A stretch of DNA of 64,000 bases, taken from positions 1 to 64,000 of the forward strand of contig MAAL01000055.1 in NCBI GenBank assembly GCA_002163245.1, in the 5' to 3' direction. This document shows positions 1 through 8,806 of the stretch, one piece after another. A program made the position numbers and the translations under genes. Position 1 is the first letter of the stretch; each line of letters starts with the position of its first letter. The DNA is from Gammaproteobacteria bacterium 42_54_T18 (GTDB taxonomy: Bacteria; Pseudomonadota; Gammaproteobacteria; Pseudomonadales; Ketobacteraceae). The notes under the pieces were generated by a model. The model was not told the DNA's origin, made no database searches, and was given only the letters and a program-made list of their open reading frames with translations.

Positions 1-53
1 TGATAAAACTTTTAGAATACTTCCAAGTTCTCTTAGGGGCTGATTTTGCCACT

Positions 54-85
54 TTGACACTCCTTACTTGTTAGTTAAGAGTGTC
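54..85 (+). promoter_or_regulatory. -35 element overlapped by an inverted repeat, candidate TetR operator
   Basis: A TTGACA hexamer (54-59) lies inside an inverted repeat whose arms GACACTC (56-62) and GAGTGTC (79-85) are perfect complements separated by 16 bases. The outer bases ctttgac/gtcaaag continue the symmetry with a 2-base bulge. No good -10 was found. Placement just before the TetR gene suggests autoregulation, which is inference. Confidence 0.45.
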
Positions 86-123
86 CGTCAAAGCGGGGGA
101 AGTTCATTGCCGCGGGTTTTGAG

Positions 124-621
124 TTGTTAGGCGAACAGGGTGAAGCGGGCTTAACCATTGAGGCGTTAATCTCTTGTTTAGATGTTACCAAGGGCTCTTT
201 TTACCATCATTTCAAAAATAGAACGGCTTATTCTGTCGAGTTGTTAGGTTACTGGGAGCAAGAAATGACCCAGGGCATTATTGATCAAGCTAATGTGGAA
301 GTGACGCCAAAAGAACGGATGGAGCGCTTAACCCGGATAACGGTAGATGCCGATAACCCTCAGTTAGAAGTGGCGATACGAGCGTGGGCATTACGTGACC
401 CAGTTGTGCGTGAGTTTCAGGAAAAGGTCGATAAAAAGCGTATGGCTTATTGTGTCTTATTATGTGATGGGTTAACGAAAAACAAAGCTGAAGCGAAGAT
501 GTGGGGTGAGTTAGTGTTCACAGTATTTGTTGGGGCACAACAAACGATTCCTGCATTACGTGGAAAGCGGTTGGCTAAATTGTACGGTGAGCTTCAACGA
601 TTATATGAAGCCGCGATGTAG
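124..621 (+). CDS. TetR/AcrR-family transcriptional regulator, N-terminus uncertain
   Basis: A TetR-type repressor: the start of the frame holds the helix-turn-helix, with the typical recognition stretch VTKGSFYHHFKNR followed by an all-helical ligand/dimer domain. Only a TTG (124) is available as a usual start in this frame, and it would cut off most of helix 1. The frame is open upstream to a stop at 76-78, and its translation (KFIAAGFELL) still looks like TetR helix 1. A GTG at 81 lies in another frame and would join smoothly if one G were removed from the G5 run at 95-99. The gene may therefore carry a frameshift, or a sequencing error, or use an ATT start at 106 after the purine-rich ggggga. 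The family assignment is firm; the start and the intactness are not. Confidence 0.75.
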   Translation: MLGEQGEAGLTIEALISCLDVTKGSFYHHFKNRTAYSVELLGYWEQEMTQGIIDQANVEVTPKERMERLTRITVDADNPQLEVAIRAWALRDPVVREFQEKVDKKRMAYCVLLCDGLTKNKAEAKMWGELVFTVFVGAQQTIPALRGKRLAKLYGELQRLYEAAM

Positions 622-638
622 TGTGTTCGATGTAGTGT
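614..638 (+). repeat. 11-bp direct repeat over the stop codon
   Basis: CGATGTAGTGT occurs at 614-624 and again at 628-638 (14-bp period). It covers the TAG stop of the TetR gene and looks like a small local duplication. A short palindrome (GGTAT at 656-660, ATACC at 663-667) follows before the next gene. Confidence 0.6.
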
Positions 639-703
639 ATCGGTGCCGATGTGAAGGTATTGATACCGCAATAGATTCTTAATAACATCATGAGGTATTA
701 CAT

Positions 704-1198
704 ATGGATATTAACACCCATTGGTCTGAAATTAGATCTGTTACCCGTTCTGCGTTGCAGAGTTCGTTACACTGCGCTATTGCATCCATTGATAGTGATG
801 GGCTTCCCCATAATACACCGATTGGTTCGTTGATACTTAATGATGATTGCAGCGGTTATTATTTTGAACAATTTACCCGCGGTATGCCTGAGCGCTTTAA
901 GACCAATAAAAATGTGTCTATTTTGCTGGTGAATAGTGGTTTAAGGTACTGGGTGCGTTCGTTATTGATGGGCAGCTTTCCTAAGCCAGGGGCGATTCGA
1001 TTGACGGGCGTTGTTGGTGAGCGCAGGGAAGCCACGGAGCAAGAAAAGCAACGCTGGTTACGTCGAGTGTCTAGTTTGCGTTGGACCAAAGGTCATGAAT
1101 TGCTTTGGTCTAAAATGCGTTACGTTAGAGATATTGAATTTACCGGTATGGAAACGATTTCTGCGGGATCAATGACTAAGAATCATTGGAAGGCTTAA
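704..1198 (+). CDS. Pyridoxamine 5'-phosphate oxidase-like FMN-binding split-barrel protein
   Basis: A 164-residue protein of the pyridoxamine-phosphate-oxidase-like split-barrel fold. The N-terminal strand pattern (LHCAIASIDSDGLPHNTPIG) and the following SGYYFEQFTRGMPERF are typical of the flavin/F420-binding small oxidoreductases, which are often of unknown substrate. The ATG at 704 is preceded by gaggt with 7-base spacing. It follows the TetR gene by about 80 bases in the same direction, so it may be the regulated target; that is inference from position. No true PdxH-specific features are claimed. Confidence 0.75.
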   Translation: MDINTHWSEIRSVTRSALQSSLHCAIASIDSDGLPHNTPIGSLILNDDCSGYYFEQFTRGMPERFKTNKNVSILLVNSGLRYWVRSLLMGSFPKPGAIRLTGVVGERREATEQEKQRWLRRVSSLRWTKGHELLWSKMRYVRDIEFTGMETISAGSMTKNHWKA

Positions 1199-1210
1199 GT
1201 ATACAGGGGT

Positions 1211-1236
1211 AAAAAAGGCAGGAGTTTTTCCTGCCT
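1211..1236 (-). terminator. Rho-independent terminator, minus strand
   Basis: Stem GGCAGGA (1217-1223)/TCCTGCC (1229-1235). Read on the minus strand it is followed by six T residues (the A run 1211-1216). It is a second stop for transcription of the metallophosphoesterase gene. Confidence 0.65.
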
Positions 1237-1370
1237 ATCACATCTATTGAAAATCAAAAAGTATGCTCAAGCGTAGTCGTTAAAAATACGGACTTCAAAC
1301 TGCCTTTAAAGAACTATACGGTAAGTGGCTTTCTGGAATTTCTCTTTTATGATTACTCATTGATACAAAA

Positions 1371-1398
1371 AAGACCCGGTTAAAAACCGGGCCTTTTT
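1371..1398. terminator. Bidirectional rho-independent terminator
   Basis: Stem CCCGGTT (1375-1381)/AACCGGG (1385-1391), flanked by an A run on the left and a T run on the right, so it works in both directions. It lies between two convergent genes. Confidence 0.85.
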
Positions 1399-1424
1399 AT
1401 AGTAACTGCAATCAGTTTTCTGTG

Positions 1425-3674
1425 TTACAAGCGTGCCAATACATTAGCAGGAACTTTAAAGTACAAGAATGTATTTCTATCTTCTGCTGCACCTTCTGTT
1501 GCAGCAATGCCGTCACCGGGAAGTAATATATGATCTTCAAGATAACGTTCTAAATACGATAAGAAACGACCACGTTGTGCAACATGTAACGGACTTTCTG
1601 ATTCGTGGTTTAACATGGTACTTTTAATCGTGCCCACGCCGCTGTCTTTATCGATGGAAATATCCAGTACGCGGAATTGTTGCGGCCAGTTAACCATAGA
1701 GCCAGATTCGATTTCCCAATAACCTAACTCATCCGTTGCACCGGCACGAGGAAGAATAGTGTTCTGGTGAGAGTGTGCCACTAAATGCGCGATAACGTTT
1801 GGATATTGGTTCAGTGTTTCAATTAATAAACCACCGTTGATAATAATATCTTTAGGTTTGTGATGAGAGCTAACAATAACTAATTGTCCGGCATCTTGAG
1901 CTGCTTGAAGTTCCTGTACGATCCAGGCCATTTCCGATAAATCAAGCATACCTTCTGGTCCAAGCAGCATGCTGGAATCAATGGCAATATGTTTAATTAA
2001 ACCGTTATTGCTAGTGAAGCTGTAATGCAAGTTGCCGTCTTTTAATTCACCTTGCTGATCGATAACATGTTGCATACCGTGGCCAATAGGTTCACTAACA
2101 AACGCAGGGTCTTTAGAGATAAACATTTCTTCTGCGATTTCTTGTGAGCGCAGCATGCGGCGGTCTGGGTCAGACGTAATTATTTTAGGGAACAGAACGT
2201 CAAGAATGCTTGATAGCGAGAGAGATGGGTCGAAGCCGAGAATAGATTTGTTACCTGTGGCGAGAGAATCAAAAAAGGTACGGGTATCAATATTGATCGT
2301 GACGCCAAATAATTTGAAATCATTATCGGTGATAGGGAAGTTACCTAATAACAGTCCATCATGATTCCCTGGCACATAATACCAAGGGATATTAGCTTGG
2401 GTTTCATCTTGGCCATTTAAACCAACAGCAGTAAAGGCATCGTAAGTATCGTTAGGTTTGCCGTCATCAAAGTTGCCAACAATCGGGTCATCGTCTGCAC
2501 CACTGTCTGGATTAATGTCGCCGCCATCAAGGATGTCGATCCCCCAGCGAGCTTCGTTATATCCACCAATATCTAACAAGTCACCGGTGAAGATTGCCAT
2601 ATCAATGGGTTTGTTAATATCAGTTTCATAATCACGCATTGTGCGGATCATGTCATCTACTTGGTAAGTGATGTGGGCGCTAGCAGGATAATAAGAAGCA
2701 GGAATAAGGGACTTTAGAATATTAACGTTAAGAGGGCTTTCCTCGTCACGCATTTGGAAGTCACTCATTACTAATAGGTGATGTGCACTAACAACATCCC
2801 CACCGTCAGCGGGTTTGCTGGCAAAATCTTCACGGTCAACAAACGGTGCTTCTTTACCAATGTCGATTAAATGGCTTTTATACTGAGCATAAAGGTCTGT
2901 GAGTGTGCTTTCTTCTGGATCATCCGATGACAATACTAGCGGTGTATTCGTCGCACTAAAAATAAGTTCTAACGGTGACTCACCCTCGTTGACGGTGTTC
3001 TGCAACATTAAGTCAAAAACAGATTGTGCTTCTTCAGCAATCTCGGCGCTGACGGCTACAGTGGGGTAAGTAAAGGTGCGTAGTAGTCGTGCTTGTACCT
3101 GTGAATTACGTTCTTCAATTTGAGGTAATAAATTTTCTAGGCTGTGCTGAAGTGCGTCTGCATGAAGCTGGCTTTTAAGTTCTGTTTGTAACAGCGCTTC
3201 TGCTTCTATTGTAAAGGATTCGCTGGGCTGGTTGAAATTGAGATTATCACTGTCTTTCGCTGCCTCTCGGATGTCAGAAGTAACAATAATACCGTTCATT
3301 GGAGAAAGGTCATAATCAACTGTCGCCAAGAAGCGTTGAAGGTTGCTTAACGCGTCAGGGTGATCACCAGCGATGTCTTCTAAGGTAATGTAGTCTTTAG
3401 GCGTTGTGGTGCCTAATATAATGCCACCTAAGGAAAAGGTAACCTCTTGGTCAGTACGGTACTGAAATTGACCGTCGTCTGAGGTTGTACCTGTTTCGGA
3501 ACCAGATTCGTAACTAAAACCACTTAGGCCTAGTAGTTTACCTGATTTGGATTGAGCTGATTCTGTGTCGTTATTAGAGCCCGTATCACTGGAGCTAGAA
3601 CTACCAGAGCTACCACAACCGGCAGTAGCTAATAAAATGGAGGAAAATAAGATACTTAAGCTAAATTTATTCAT
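1425..3674 (-). CDS. Secreted lipoprotein with calcineurin-like metallophosphoesterase domain
   Basis: A 749-residue probable lipoprotein. Signal peptide with lipobox ending TAGC, then a Ser/Gly/Asp-rich linker, then a small beta domain (GLSGFSYESGSETGTTSDDG...) of a type common after lipoprotein linkers, and from about residue 300 a metallophosphoesterase domain. Visible metal and catalytic motifs in order: MSDFQM (about 305), FTGDLLD, VPGNHD (about 436), SSHHKP and AHSHQN (about 633). The first motif is D-x-Q where D-x-H is usual. Likely hydrolyses phosphoester substrates at the periplasmic or outer face; substrate unknown. The start lacks a strong ribosome site. The region between it and the next gene upstream holds an inverted repeat. 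Confidence 0.8.
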   Translation of the reverse strand: MNKFSLSILFSSILLATAGCGSSGSSSSSDTGSNNDTESAQSKSGKLLGLSGFSYESGSETGTTSDDGQFQYRTDQEVTFSLGGIILGTTTPKDYITLEDIAGDHPDALSNLQRFLATVDYDLSPMNGIIVTSDIREAAKDSDNLNFNQPSESFTIEAEALLQTELKSQLHADALQHSLENLLPQIEERNSQVQARLLRTFTYPTVAVSAEIAEEAQSVFDLMLQNTVNEGESPLELIFSATNTPLVLSSDDPEESTLTDLYAQYKSHLIDIGKEAPFVDREDFASKPADGGDVVSAHHLLVMSDFQMRDEESPLNVNILKSLIPASYYPASAHITYQVDDMIRTMRDYETDINKPIDMAIFTGDLLDIGGYNEARWGIDILDGGDINPDSGADDDPIVGNFDDGKPNDTYDAFTAVGLNGQDETQANIPWYYVPGNHDGLLLGNFPITDNDFKLFGVTINIDTRTFFDSLATGNKSILGFDPSLSLSSILDVLFPKIITSDPDRRMLRSQEIAEEMFISKDPAFVSEPIGHGMQHVIDQQGELKDGNLHYSFTSNNGLIKHIAIDSSMLLGPEGMLDLSEMAWIVQELQAAQDAGQLVIVSSHHKPKDIIINGGLLIETLNQYPNVIAHLVAHSHQNTILPRAGATDELGYWEIESGSMVNWPQQFRVLDISIDKDSGVGTIKSTMLNHESESPLHVAQRGRFLSYLERYLEDHILLPGDGIAATEGAAEDRNTFLYFKVPANVLARL

Positions 3675-3731
3675 ATTATTAGTTCTGCTGATAGACGATC
3701 GAGTTATGTTTTTATGGATTCGCTAGCGCAA

Positions 3732-3778
3732 CTTTTGGCCGTGTTTTGCTCTCGTTTTGAGTAAACTCTGGCCAAAAG
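3732..3778. repeat. Inverted repeat, candidate hairpin or operator
   Basis: CTTTTGGCC (3732-3740) and GGCCAAAAG (3770-3778) are perfect 9-bp complements. The inner bases gtttt-gctc and gagtaaac partly continue the stem. It lies in the 257-base gap between the HDOD gene and the lipoprotein gene, both on the minus strand. No T run follows, so a terminator is not clear. Confidence 0.45.
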
Positions 3779-3931
3779 ATTAGGGGAGTATATCAGCAAG
3801 GGTATCGCTAAACAGTTACGAACTGTAACCAAATTGTCATGATTGTGTTTATAGTTTGATCAGTCTGGGCTTGAGAAATGGGTGGGTTTTGGGTAGGAGT
3901 TGTTAGGTTTATAAGAGGGGGGGAGTGCAGC

Positions 3932-4828
3932 TTAAGCTGATTGATCGTAATAGGAGGTGCCTGAGCCAATACCCATGCTTTCCATTTCTGACGCAATATC
4001 GTCAAAATCCATCACGCTAAGACCAACAAATTCGAGTAGACTTTCTTTAATGGTTTCCCATTCATGGTCCATGGTTTGTTTGCCTAAGATGTTATGCAAA
4101 CCGCATATATGTTCAGCCATTTTTAATATGGCTAATAGGGTTTTTTTGCCAGGGTCGTATCGTTTGTTTAATGTCGTGTTAAAGATATCTTTAACGTTAT
4201 GGTGTTCGGCGATAACGTCACAAAAGTCTTGGGGTAATTTCCAGGATTTTGCTGTGTAATAACCAATAACCGCATGATTGGTACGTAAAAAGTGGTTTTC
4301 GGTATCGATGATGCGATCATTTTTGCAATTGTAGGACTCTTTCATCACATCGGGGTAGTTTGGATGTTCCCTAATGAGTAAAGGTACGCCGCAGTTGTGA
4401 AATAACCCCAAGCTATAGGCCAAATCGGGGGCCTGGTAGCCAATTTGCCGAGCAATGGTGGCGCATACGGATGCGATATCCATCGCACTGTCCCAAAATC
4501 CGCCTAATGCGATGATGGTTTCGTTATCCATCTCTCCTTTTATGCTTAAGCCGTTACTTATATTGATGATGGAATCCATGCCCAATATATTAACGGCTTG
4601 CTCAATGGAGGTTATTTTGTTCTTTAGTCCATAAAGGTGGGAGTTCACCACTTTTAAGATGGTGCCGGCTAAGCCAACGTCCTGACAGATAAGTTTTGCG
4701 ATGTAAGCCATATCTGGATCAGGCATTGCCTGTTCCATTTGTATGTCTACAATCACCTGTGGCTGCGGTGGAACCGTAATGCCATGAAGGATTTTGGTGA
4801 CTTGTTCATCGTTAAGTATATCTGGCAT
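3932..4828 (-). CDS. HDOD-domain protein
   Basis: A 298-residue protein consisting of one HDOD domain, an HD-like helical domain without metal-dependent phosphodiesterase residues that is found in signalling proteins of many Proteobacteria. Seen here: the start LPPQPQV-like segment (VPPQPQVIVDIQ), ICQDVGLAGTILKVVNS, ITSIEQAVNILGMDSIINI, and the later LGLFHNCGVPLL and AEHHNVKD. No attached output domain. Divergent from rlmI. Partner pathway unknown. Confidence 0.85.
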   Translation of the reverse strand: MPDILNDEQVTKILHGITVPPQPQVIVDIQMEQAMPDPDMAYIAKLICQDVGLAGTILKVVNSHLYGLKNKITSIEQAVNILGMDSIINISNGLSIKGEMDNETIIALGGFWDSAMDIASVCATIARQIGYQAPDLAYSLGLFHNCGVPLLIREHPNYPDVMKESYNCKNDRIIDTENHFLRTNHAVIGYYTAKSWKLPQDFCDVIAEHHNVKDIFNTTLNKRYDPGKKTLLAILKMAEHICGLHNILGKQTMDHEWETIKESLLEFVGLSVMDFDDIASEMESMGIGSGTSYYDQSA

Positions 4829-4963
4829 GAGGCTTTAGCTATAATGGCGCATTCAGAGCTGCTGTTATTATAAAGTCTAGCAGCTGATTTTATGGATATC
4901 GTGAAAAAAGCAATTTTTTATCGGTATCTCAAGACCCTTTACTTTCTTTGTTGAGACATCTGC

Positions 4964-6208
4964 ATGAGCACCGCTTCCGAAATACCCAATTCTGCACCTA
5001 CCGATAACAGTCAGCTAGCGCGGGTTAAGTTAAAAAAGAATGAGGAGCGTAGGCTAAAGTCTGGGCACTTGTGGGTGTATAGCAATGAAATTGATACACA
5101 GGTAACACCTCTTAATAATTTTGAGCCAGGTCAACATGTTGTTGTTGAGGACTCTAAGGGCAAGGCAATAGGTGTTGCCTACATTAACCCTCAATCACTG
5201 ATCGCAGCGCGTTTGATGAGTAGGGATGGTAGCTGTGTAATAAGTGAGTCATTACTAACGCATCGTTTGAAGATCGCCTTGTCGTTACGCGAGAAGTGTT
5301 ATGAAGGGGGCTGTTATCGTTGGGTTTATGGTGATTCTGATGGCCTTCCTGGTTTAGTGGTGGATCGTTTTGATGACTACGTTGTTGTGCAGTTAAACAC
5401 CGCAGGTATGGATGGTTTAAAAGAGCAGGTTGTTGCTGCGATTACTAAAGTGATTTCCCCTGCCGGTATTCTATTTCGAAATGATAGCGGTGCTCGAAAG
5501 CAGGAGGGTTTGCCTTTAACGGTGGAGGTTGCTGCCGGTGAATGGCCAGAAACATTAAGCTTGGTTGAGAATGGCGTTAACTTTACGGTGCCAGCGAATG
5601 ATGGGCAAAAAACCGGCTGGTTTTATGATCACCGTGAAAACCGTCAGTACCTGTCGTCATCGTGGGTAAAAGGCAAGCGTGTTTTGGATGTATTCAGTTA
5701 TGTGGGAGGCTGGGGTATTCAGGCTGCAGTGGCTGGAGCGGAAGAAGTGTTATGTGTTGATGCCTCTGAATTAGCGCTAAATTTTGTAGAGAAAAATGCG
5801 GCGTTAAATGATGTTGTTGAAAAAGTTGGCACTATGCAAGGTAACGCGTTTGATTGTTTGAAGCAGCTTGTGGAAGAAAAAGAAAAGTTTGATGTGATTG
5901 TGATTGATCCCCCTGCGTTTATTAAGCGGAAAAAGGATTTTAAGAATGGTTTGACAGCGTATCGAAAGTTAAATGAGTTAGCTATGCGCTTATTATCACG
6001 AGATGGAATGTTAGTGTCTGCATCGTGTTCAATGCATTTACCGAATGATGCGTTGCTGGATGTAGTACGAGGCGCGGGGCGTCATGTGGATCGCCAAGTG
6101 CAGATTATTCATCAGGGTGGTCAAGGTGCGGATCACCCGGTACATCCTTCAATTACTGAAACACAATACCTAAAGGCAATCTTTGCCCGGGTATTGCCGA
6201 GCTTTTAA
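4964..6208 (+). CDS. rlmI: 23S rRNA (cytosine-1962-C5)-methyltransferase
   Basis: A 414-residue S-adenosylmethionine-dependent enzyme that methylates C5 of cytosine 1962 in 23S rRNA. N-terminal PUA-like domain with RRLKSGHLWVYSNEI, then the Rossmann domain: SAM motif LDVFSYVGGWGIQAA, IDPPAFIKRKKDF, and the catalytic Cys region SASCSMHL. Length and motif order match RlmI. The N-terminus is about 20 residues longer than usual, so an internal start is possible. It converges with the imelysin-like gene with only 15 bases between. Confidence 0.93.
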   Translation: MSTASEIPNSAPTDNSQLARVKLKKNEERRLKSGHLWVYSNEIDTQVTPLNNFEPGQHVVVEDSKGKAIGVAYINPQSLIAARLMSRDGSCVISESLLTHRLKIALSLREKCYEGGCYRWVYGDSDGLPGLVVDRFDDYVVVQLNTAGMDGLKEQVVAAITKVISPAGILFRNDSGARKQEGLPLTVEVAAGEWPETLSLVENGVNFTVPANDGQKTGWFYDHRENRQYLSSSWVKGKRVLDVFSYVGGWGIQAAVAGAEEVLCVDASELALNFVEKNAALNDVVEKVGTMQGNAFDCLKQLVEEKEKFDVIVIDPPAFIKRKKDFKNGLTAYRKLNELAMRLLSRDGMLVSASCSMHLPNDALLDVVRGAGRHVDRQVQIIHQGGQGADHPVHPSITETQYLKAIFARVLPSF

Positions 6209-6223
6209 CGTTTTTTTGATAGG

Positions 6224-7291
6224 TTATTGAAGTCTTTGCAGTGACGCTTTGAGCTGTGCTGTAAAGGCTTCGCGAGAAAGGTCGGGTGTTTCTTGGGGCC
6301 ATTTGAGATAGCTTGCGAGTGTTGAGCCCGTATTGTTGCCGTTGTTACGCTCAATAGTTTCACTGTGTGGTTCGGAATATCTTAATAACTCCCAATAACC
6401 CATGCTAAGTGAGTCGAGACTTTGTTGTTCGATGTTTACTAGCATTGTGTTCAGTATGTTTCTAGTCGTTTGTAGTGCTATTGATTGTTCGAGGGCGTTA
6501 TTGTCTTGCCCCGTCAAATGCGCTGTTTGTTGATCCCCTTGCGGTATTCTGACTGCTGCGCTCTCTAGCAGGGCTTGCAATTCCATTAAGTCTTGTCGTA
6601 ATAAGCTAACGGCAAACGTGAGGTATTGTCGTCGCCTGTTAGCGTGAGGTTCCTCAAAATCAATGGCAGGCCGTGGAGCTAGGGATTGGTTGTATCGTTG
6701 CTCTCCCATCAATATAAATGCAATTACTTCAAAACCGATGCTGACTTCGCCATTATCGGTTAACCCCTGTTGATCCCTTAATGATTGTTCTGAGAGTGCT
6801 AACGTGATGTCGTTTACAATGCCAGAGTTGGGATATTGTAATAGGTAATCCACGTAGCCAGGCAAAATTGGGGTGCTATACACGGAGGTGATTAGCGGTG
6901 TGATGAGTGCTTGCAGTGCTTGGTTTGAATTGCTTCTCACTAATGTATGGATAGGAATATAAAGATCAAGGCAGTGCTGTAGCGCTTGTTGGTTTTTATT
7001 GAGTAATGGCTGGGTGGGGCTAGCAAGAAAGTGCTCGATATCGGTGGAGAGCTCTTCCATGCAAGATGAAATGGCGCGTAACGCGTGGGTTTTTGCGTGT
7101 TGATAGTGTTGTAATGCTTCTGCTAATGCGGGTTCAGCAAGGGTGATGGGGGGTGTTATGTTTGACTCTTTTGTAGGCGTGTTTGAGTCTTGAGTGTTTT
7201 GGTCGCAGGCAGATAAGCCAAAGCCGAGAGTAAGGAGTAATAATACACGAGGTAGGGTAGTGCCTAACGGGGCTGTCATTTTACGTGTCAT
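6224..7291 (-). CDS. Imelysin-like (peptidase M75-type) lipoprotein, signature degenerate
   Basis: About 355 residues from ATG 7291: signal peptide with lipobox LSAC, then a helical two-repeat body like imelysin/insulin-cleaving membrane proteases and iron-regulated IrpA-type proteins. Family-like stretches are LLQYPNSGIVNDI, LRDQQGLTDNGEVSIGF and the closing helical repeat. The usual GxHxxE metal motif appears here as GFEVIAF, with both the His and the Glu replaced, so metal binding or activity is doubtful. The frame extends upstream to 7378. The start at 7291 (or 7279) is chosen because it gives a normal lipoprotein signal and slightly overlaps the end of the HAD gene (stop at 7281), which suggests coupled translation. 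Confidence 0.65.
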   Translation of the reverse strand: MTRKMTAPLGTTLPRVLLLLTLGFGLSACDQNTQDSNTPTKESNITPPITLAEPALAEALQHYQHAKTHALRAISSCMEELSTDIEHFLASPTQPLLNKNQQALQHCLDLYIPIHTLVRSNSNQALQALITPLITSVYSTPILPGYVDYLLQYPNSGIVNDITLALSEQSLRDQQGLTDNGEVSIGFEVIAFILMGEQRYNQSLAPRPAIDFEEPHANRRRQYLTFAVSLLRQDLMELQALLESAAVRIPQGDQQTAHLTGQDNNALEQSIALQTTRNILNTMLVNIEQQSLDSLSMGYWELLRYSEPHSETIERNNGNNTGSTLASYLKWPQETPDLSREAFTAQLKASLQRLQ

Positions 7292-7961
7292 TTCGTGGGT
7301 TAGTATCCCGTAGACTAATAAGTGGCCAGTCATGCTGTTTTGCAATTTCGGTGAGTTTTTCATCGGCATCAACGGCAATCGGCTTTTCTACAACCTTTAA
7401 TAACGGTAAATCGTTAATAGAGTCGCTGTAAAAGTAGCTGCCGTCTAACGAATATTGATTATCGGTTAACCATTGGTTTAGGCGGGCGACTTTGCCTTCT
7501 TGAAAGCACGGGGTGCCAGCAATTTTACCTGTGTATTTTCCGTCAATAATTTCAGGATCTGTTGCCAGTATGTCATCAACCCCTAATAATTTAGCGATAG
7601 GGTGTGTCACAAAGCCATTTGTGGCAGTGATAATGAGCAAAAAATGACCTTGTTGGCGATGCTCGTCTAGTAACGATGCAGCTTTGTCTTGCAACATAGG
7701 TTTGATAGCATCCTGCATAAACCGTTGGTGCATTATCGCTAACTCATCCATTGAATGTTCAGTAAGAGGGGCTAGTGCGAACTCTAGGTATTCATTGATA
7801 TCAAGGGTGCCGTTTTTGTAATCTTGGTAAAACTGATCGTTACGGGTTTCATAATATGCGCCATCAACATAGCCCTGGGTGACTAAAAACTCTCCCCAAG
7901 CATGATCGCTATCACCGTTTAGCAAGGTATTGTCTAAGTCGAAGATGGCTAATTTTTTCAT
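7281..7961 (-). CDS. HAD-IB family phosphatase (SerB-like / histidinol-phosphatase-like)
   Basis: A 226-residue haloacid-dehalogenase phosphatase of subfamily IB. Motif I FDLDNTLLNGDSD gives the nucleophile and acid Asp, motif II is ITATNGF, the Lys is in EGKVARL, and motif IV is YSDSINDLPLL. In Pseudomonas an orthologous-looking gene sits immediately before rppH and ptsP and has been linked to histidinol-phosphate phosphatase activity. That is recalled knowledge, and the substrate here is inference. It is divergent from rppH. Confidence 0.82.
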   Translation of the reverse strand: MKKLAIFDLDNTLLNGDSDHAWGEFLVTQGYVDGAYYETRNDQFYQDYKNGTLDINEYLEFALAPLTEHSMDELAIMHQRFMQDAIKPMLQDKAASLLDEHRQQGHFLLIITATNGFVTHPIAKLLGVDDILATDPEIIDGKYTGKIAGTPCFQEGKVARLNQWLTDNQYSLDGSYFYSDSINDLPLLKVVEKPIAVDADEKLTEIAKQHDWPLISLRDTNPRNDT

Positions 7962-8074
7962 GGCGTTTATATCTTAATTGAGGTCTGTTAGCAGAGGAGG
8001 CAGTGTATCAGTTTTACACCAAGACATGTTAGGGCTAGGTGTACCATATAAGAAGGGAGTGGTTAAGATTTGAC

Positions 8075-8088
8075 TAACGATATCGTTA
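8075..8088. promoter_or_regulatory. Perfect 14-bp palindrome, candidate operator
   Basis: TAACGATATCGTTA is an exact palindrome in the 253-base divergent gap between the HAD phosphatase and rppH. It overlaps a -35-like TTGACT (8070-8075). No binding protein is identified. Apart from this I see little in the gap. Confidence 0.4.
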
Positions 8089-8214
8089 ACTTCACTGGAG
8101 AATTAAAAGTTTAGAAAAATCAACCAAATACAGCTATATTAGTAGAGGTGAAAACATAGCGAGCGGGTTCTGGGTTATCTTGGTGCTTGAGTAATTGCGT
8201 AAGCTGCGGTATCA

Positions 8215-8760
8215 ATGTTGCTGAACGAACACATAACGAGAAGAACAGTGAGTGCATCGGAGATTGATGAGGACGGTTTTAGGCCGAATGTAGGTATTAT
8301 CCTAGCGAACAAGTCAGGGCAAGTGCTTTGGGCTCGTCGTGTGGGTCAGGATGCCTGGCAATTTCCTCAAGGTGGCATTAATTATGATGAAACTCCCGAA
8401 CAAGCGTTATACCGTGAGCTGCACGAAGAAGTTGGATTAACGCCGAATGATGTTGATGTGATTGCCTGTACTGATGGTTGGTTGAGGTATCGATTGCCGA
8501 AGCGTTTTCTGCGTTATCGCAGCAAACCGTTATGTATTGGACAGAAACAGAAGTGGTTTTTATTAATGCTTACGGGTAAAGAAAGCTCCGTGAGTTTTGA
8601 ATATGGTTCTCCCCCTGAATTTGATGATTGGCGCTGGGTTAATTATTGGTACCCATTAAATCAGGTAGTAACATTTAAACGTGATGTTTACCGAAAGGCG
8701 CTCAAAGAGTTAGCCCCACAGCTAACCGCATTAACGGATTCAGCCGTAGTACGTAAATAA
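8215..8760 (+). CDS. rppH: RNA pyrophosphohydrolase
   Basis: A Nudix enzyme that removes pyrophosphate from the 5' end of primary transcripts, which starts RNase E-dependent decay. The Nudix box is clear ([20 protein letters not shown] followed by VGL). [22 protein letters not shown] and IGQKQKWFL are RppH signatures. The usual protein starts near IDEDGF; the ATG at 8215 adds 17 residues. GTG at 8248, with gagaag four bases upstream, is an alternative start. First gene of the conserved rppH-ptsP-lgt-thyA order. Confidence 0.95.
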   Translation: MLLNEHITRRTVSASEIDEDGFRPNVGIILANKSGQVLWARRVGQDAWQFPQGGINYDETPEQALYRELHEEVGLTPNDVDVIACTDGWLRYRLPKRFLRYRSKPLCIGQKQKWFLLMLTGKESSVSFEYGSPPEFDDWRWVNYWYPLNQVVTFKRDVYRKALKELAPQLTALTDSAVVRK

Positions 8761-8806
8761 GTTCTAAAATGCTTGTTAAAAAAATTGGCCTAAACGTAAA
8801 GAGAAT

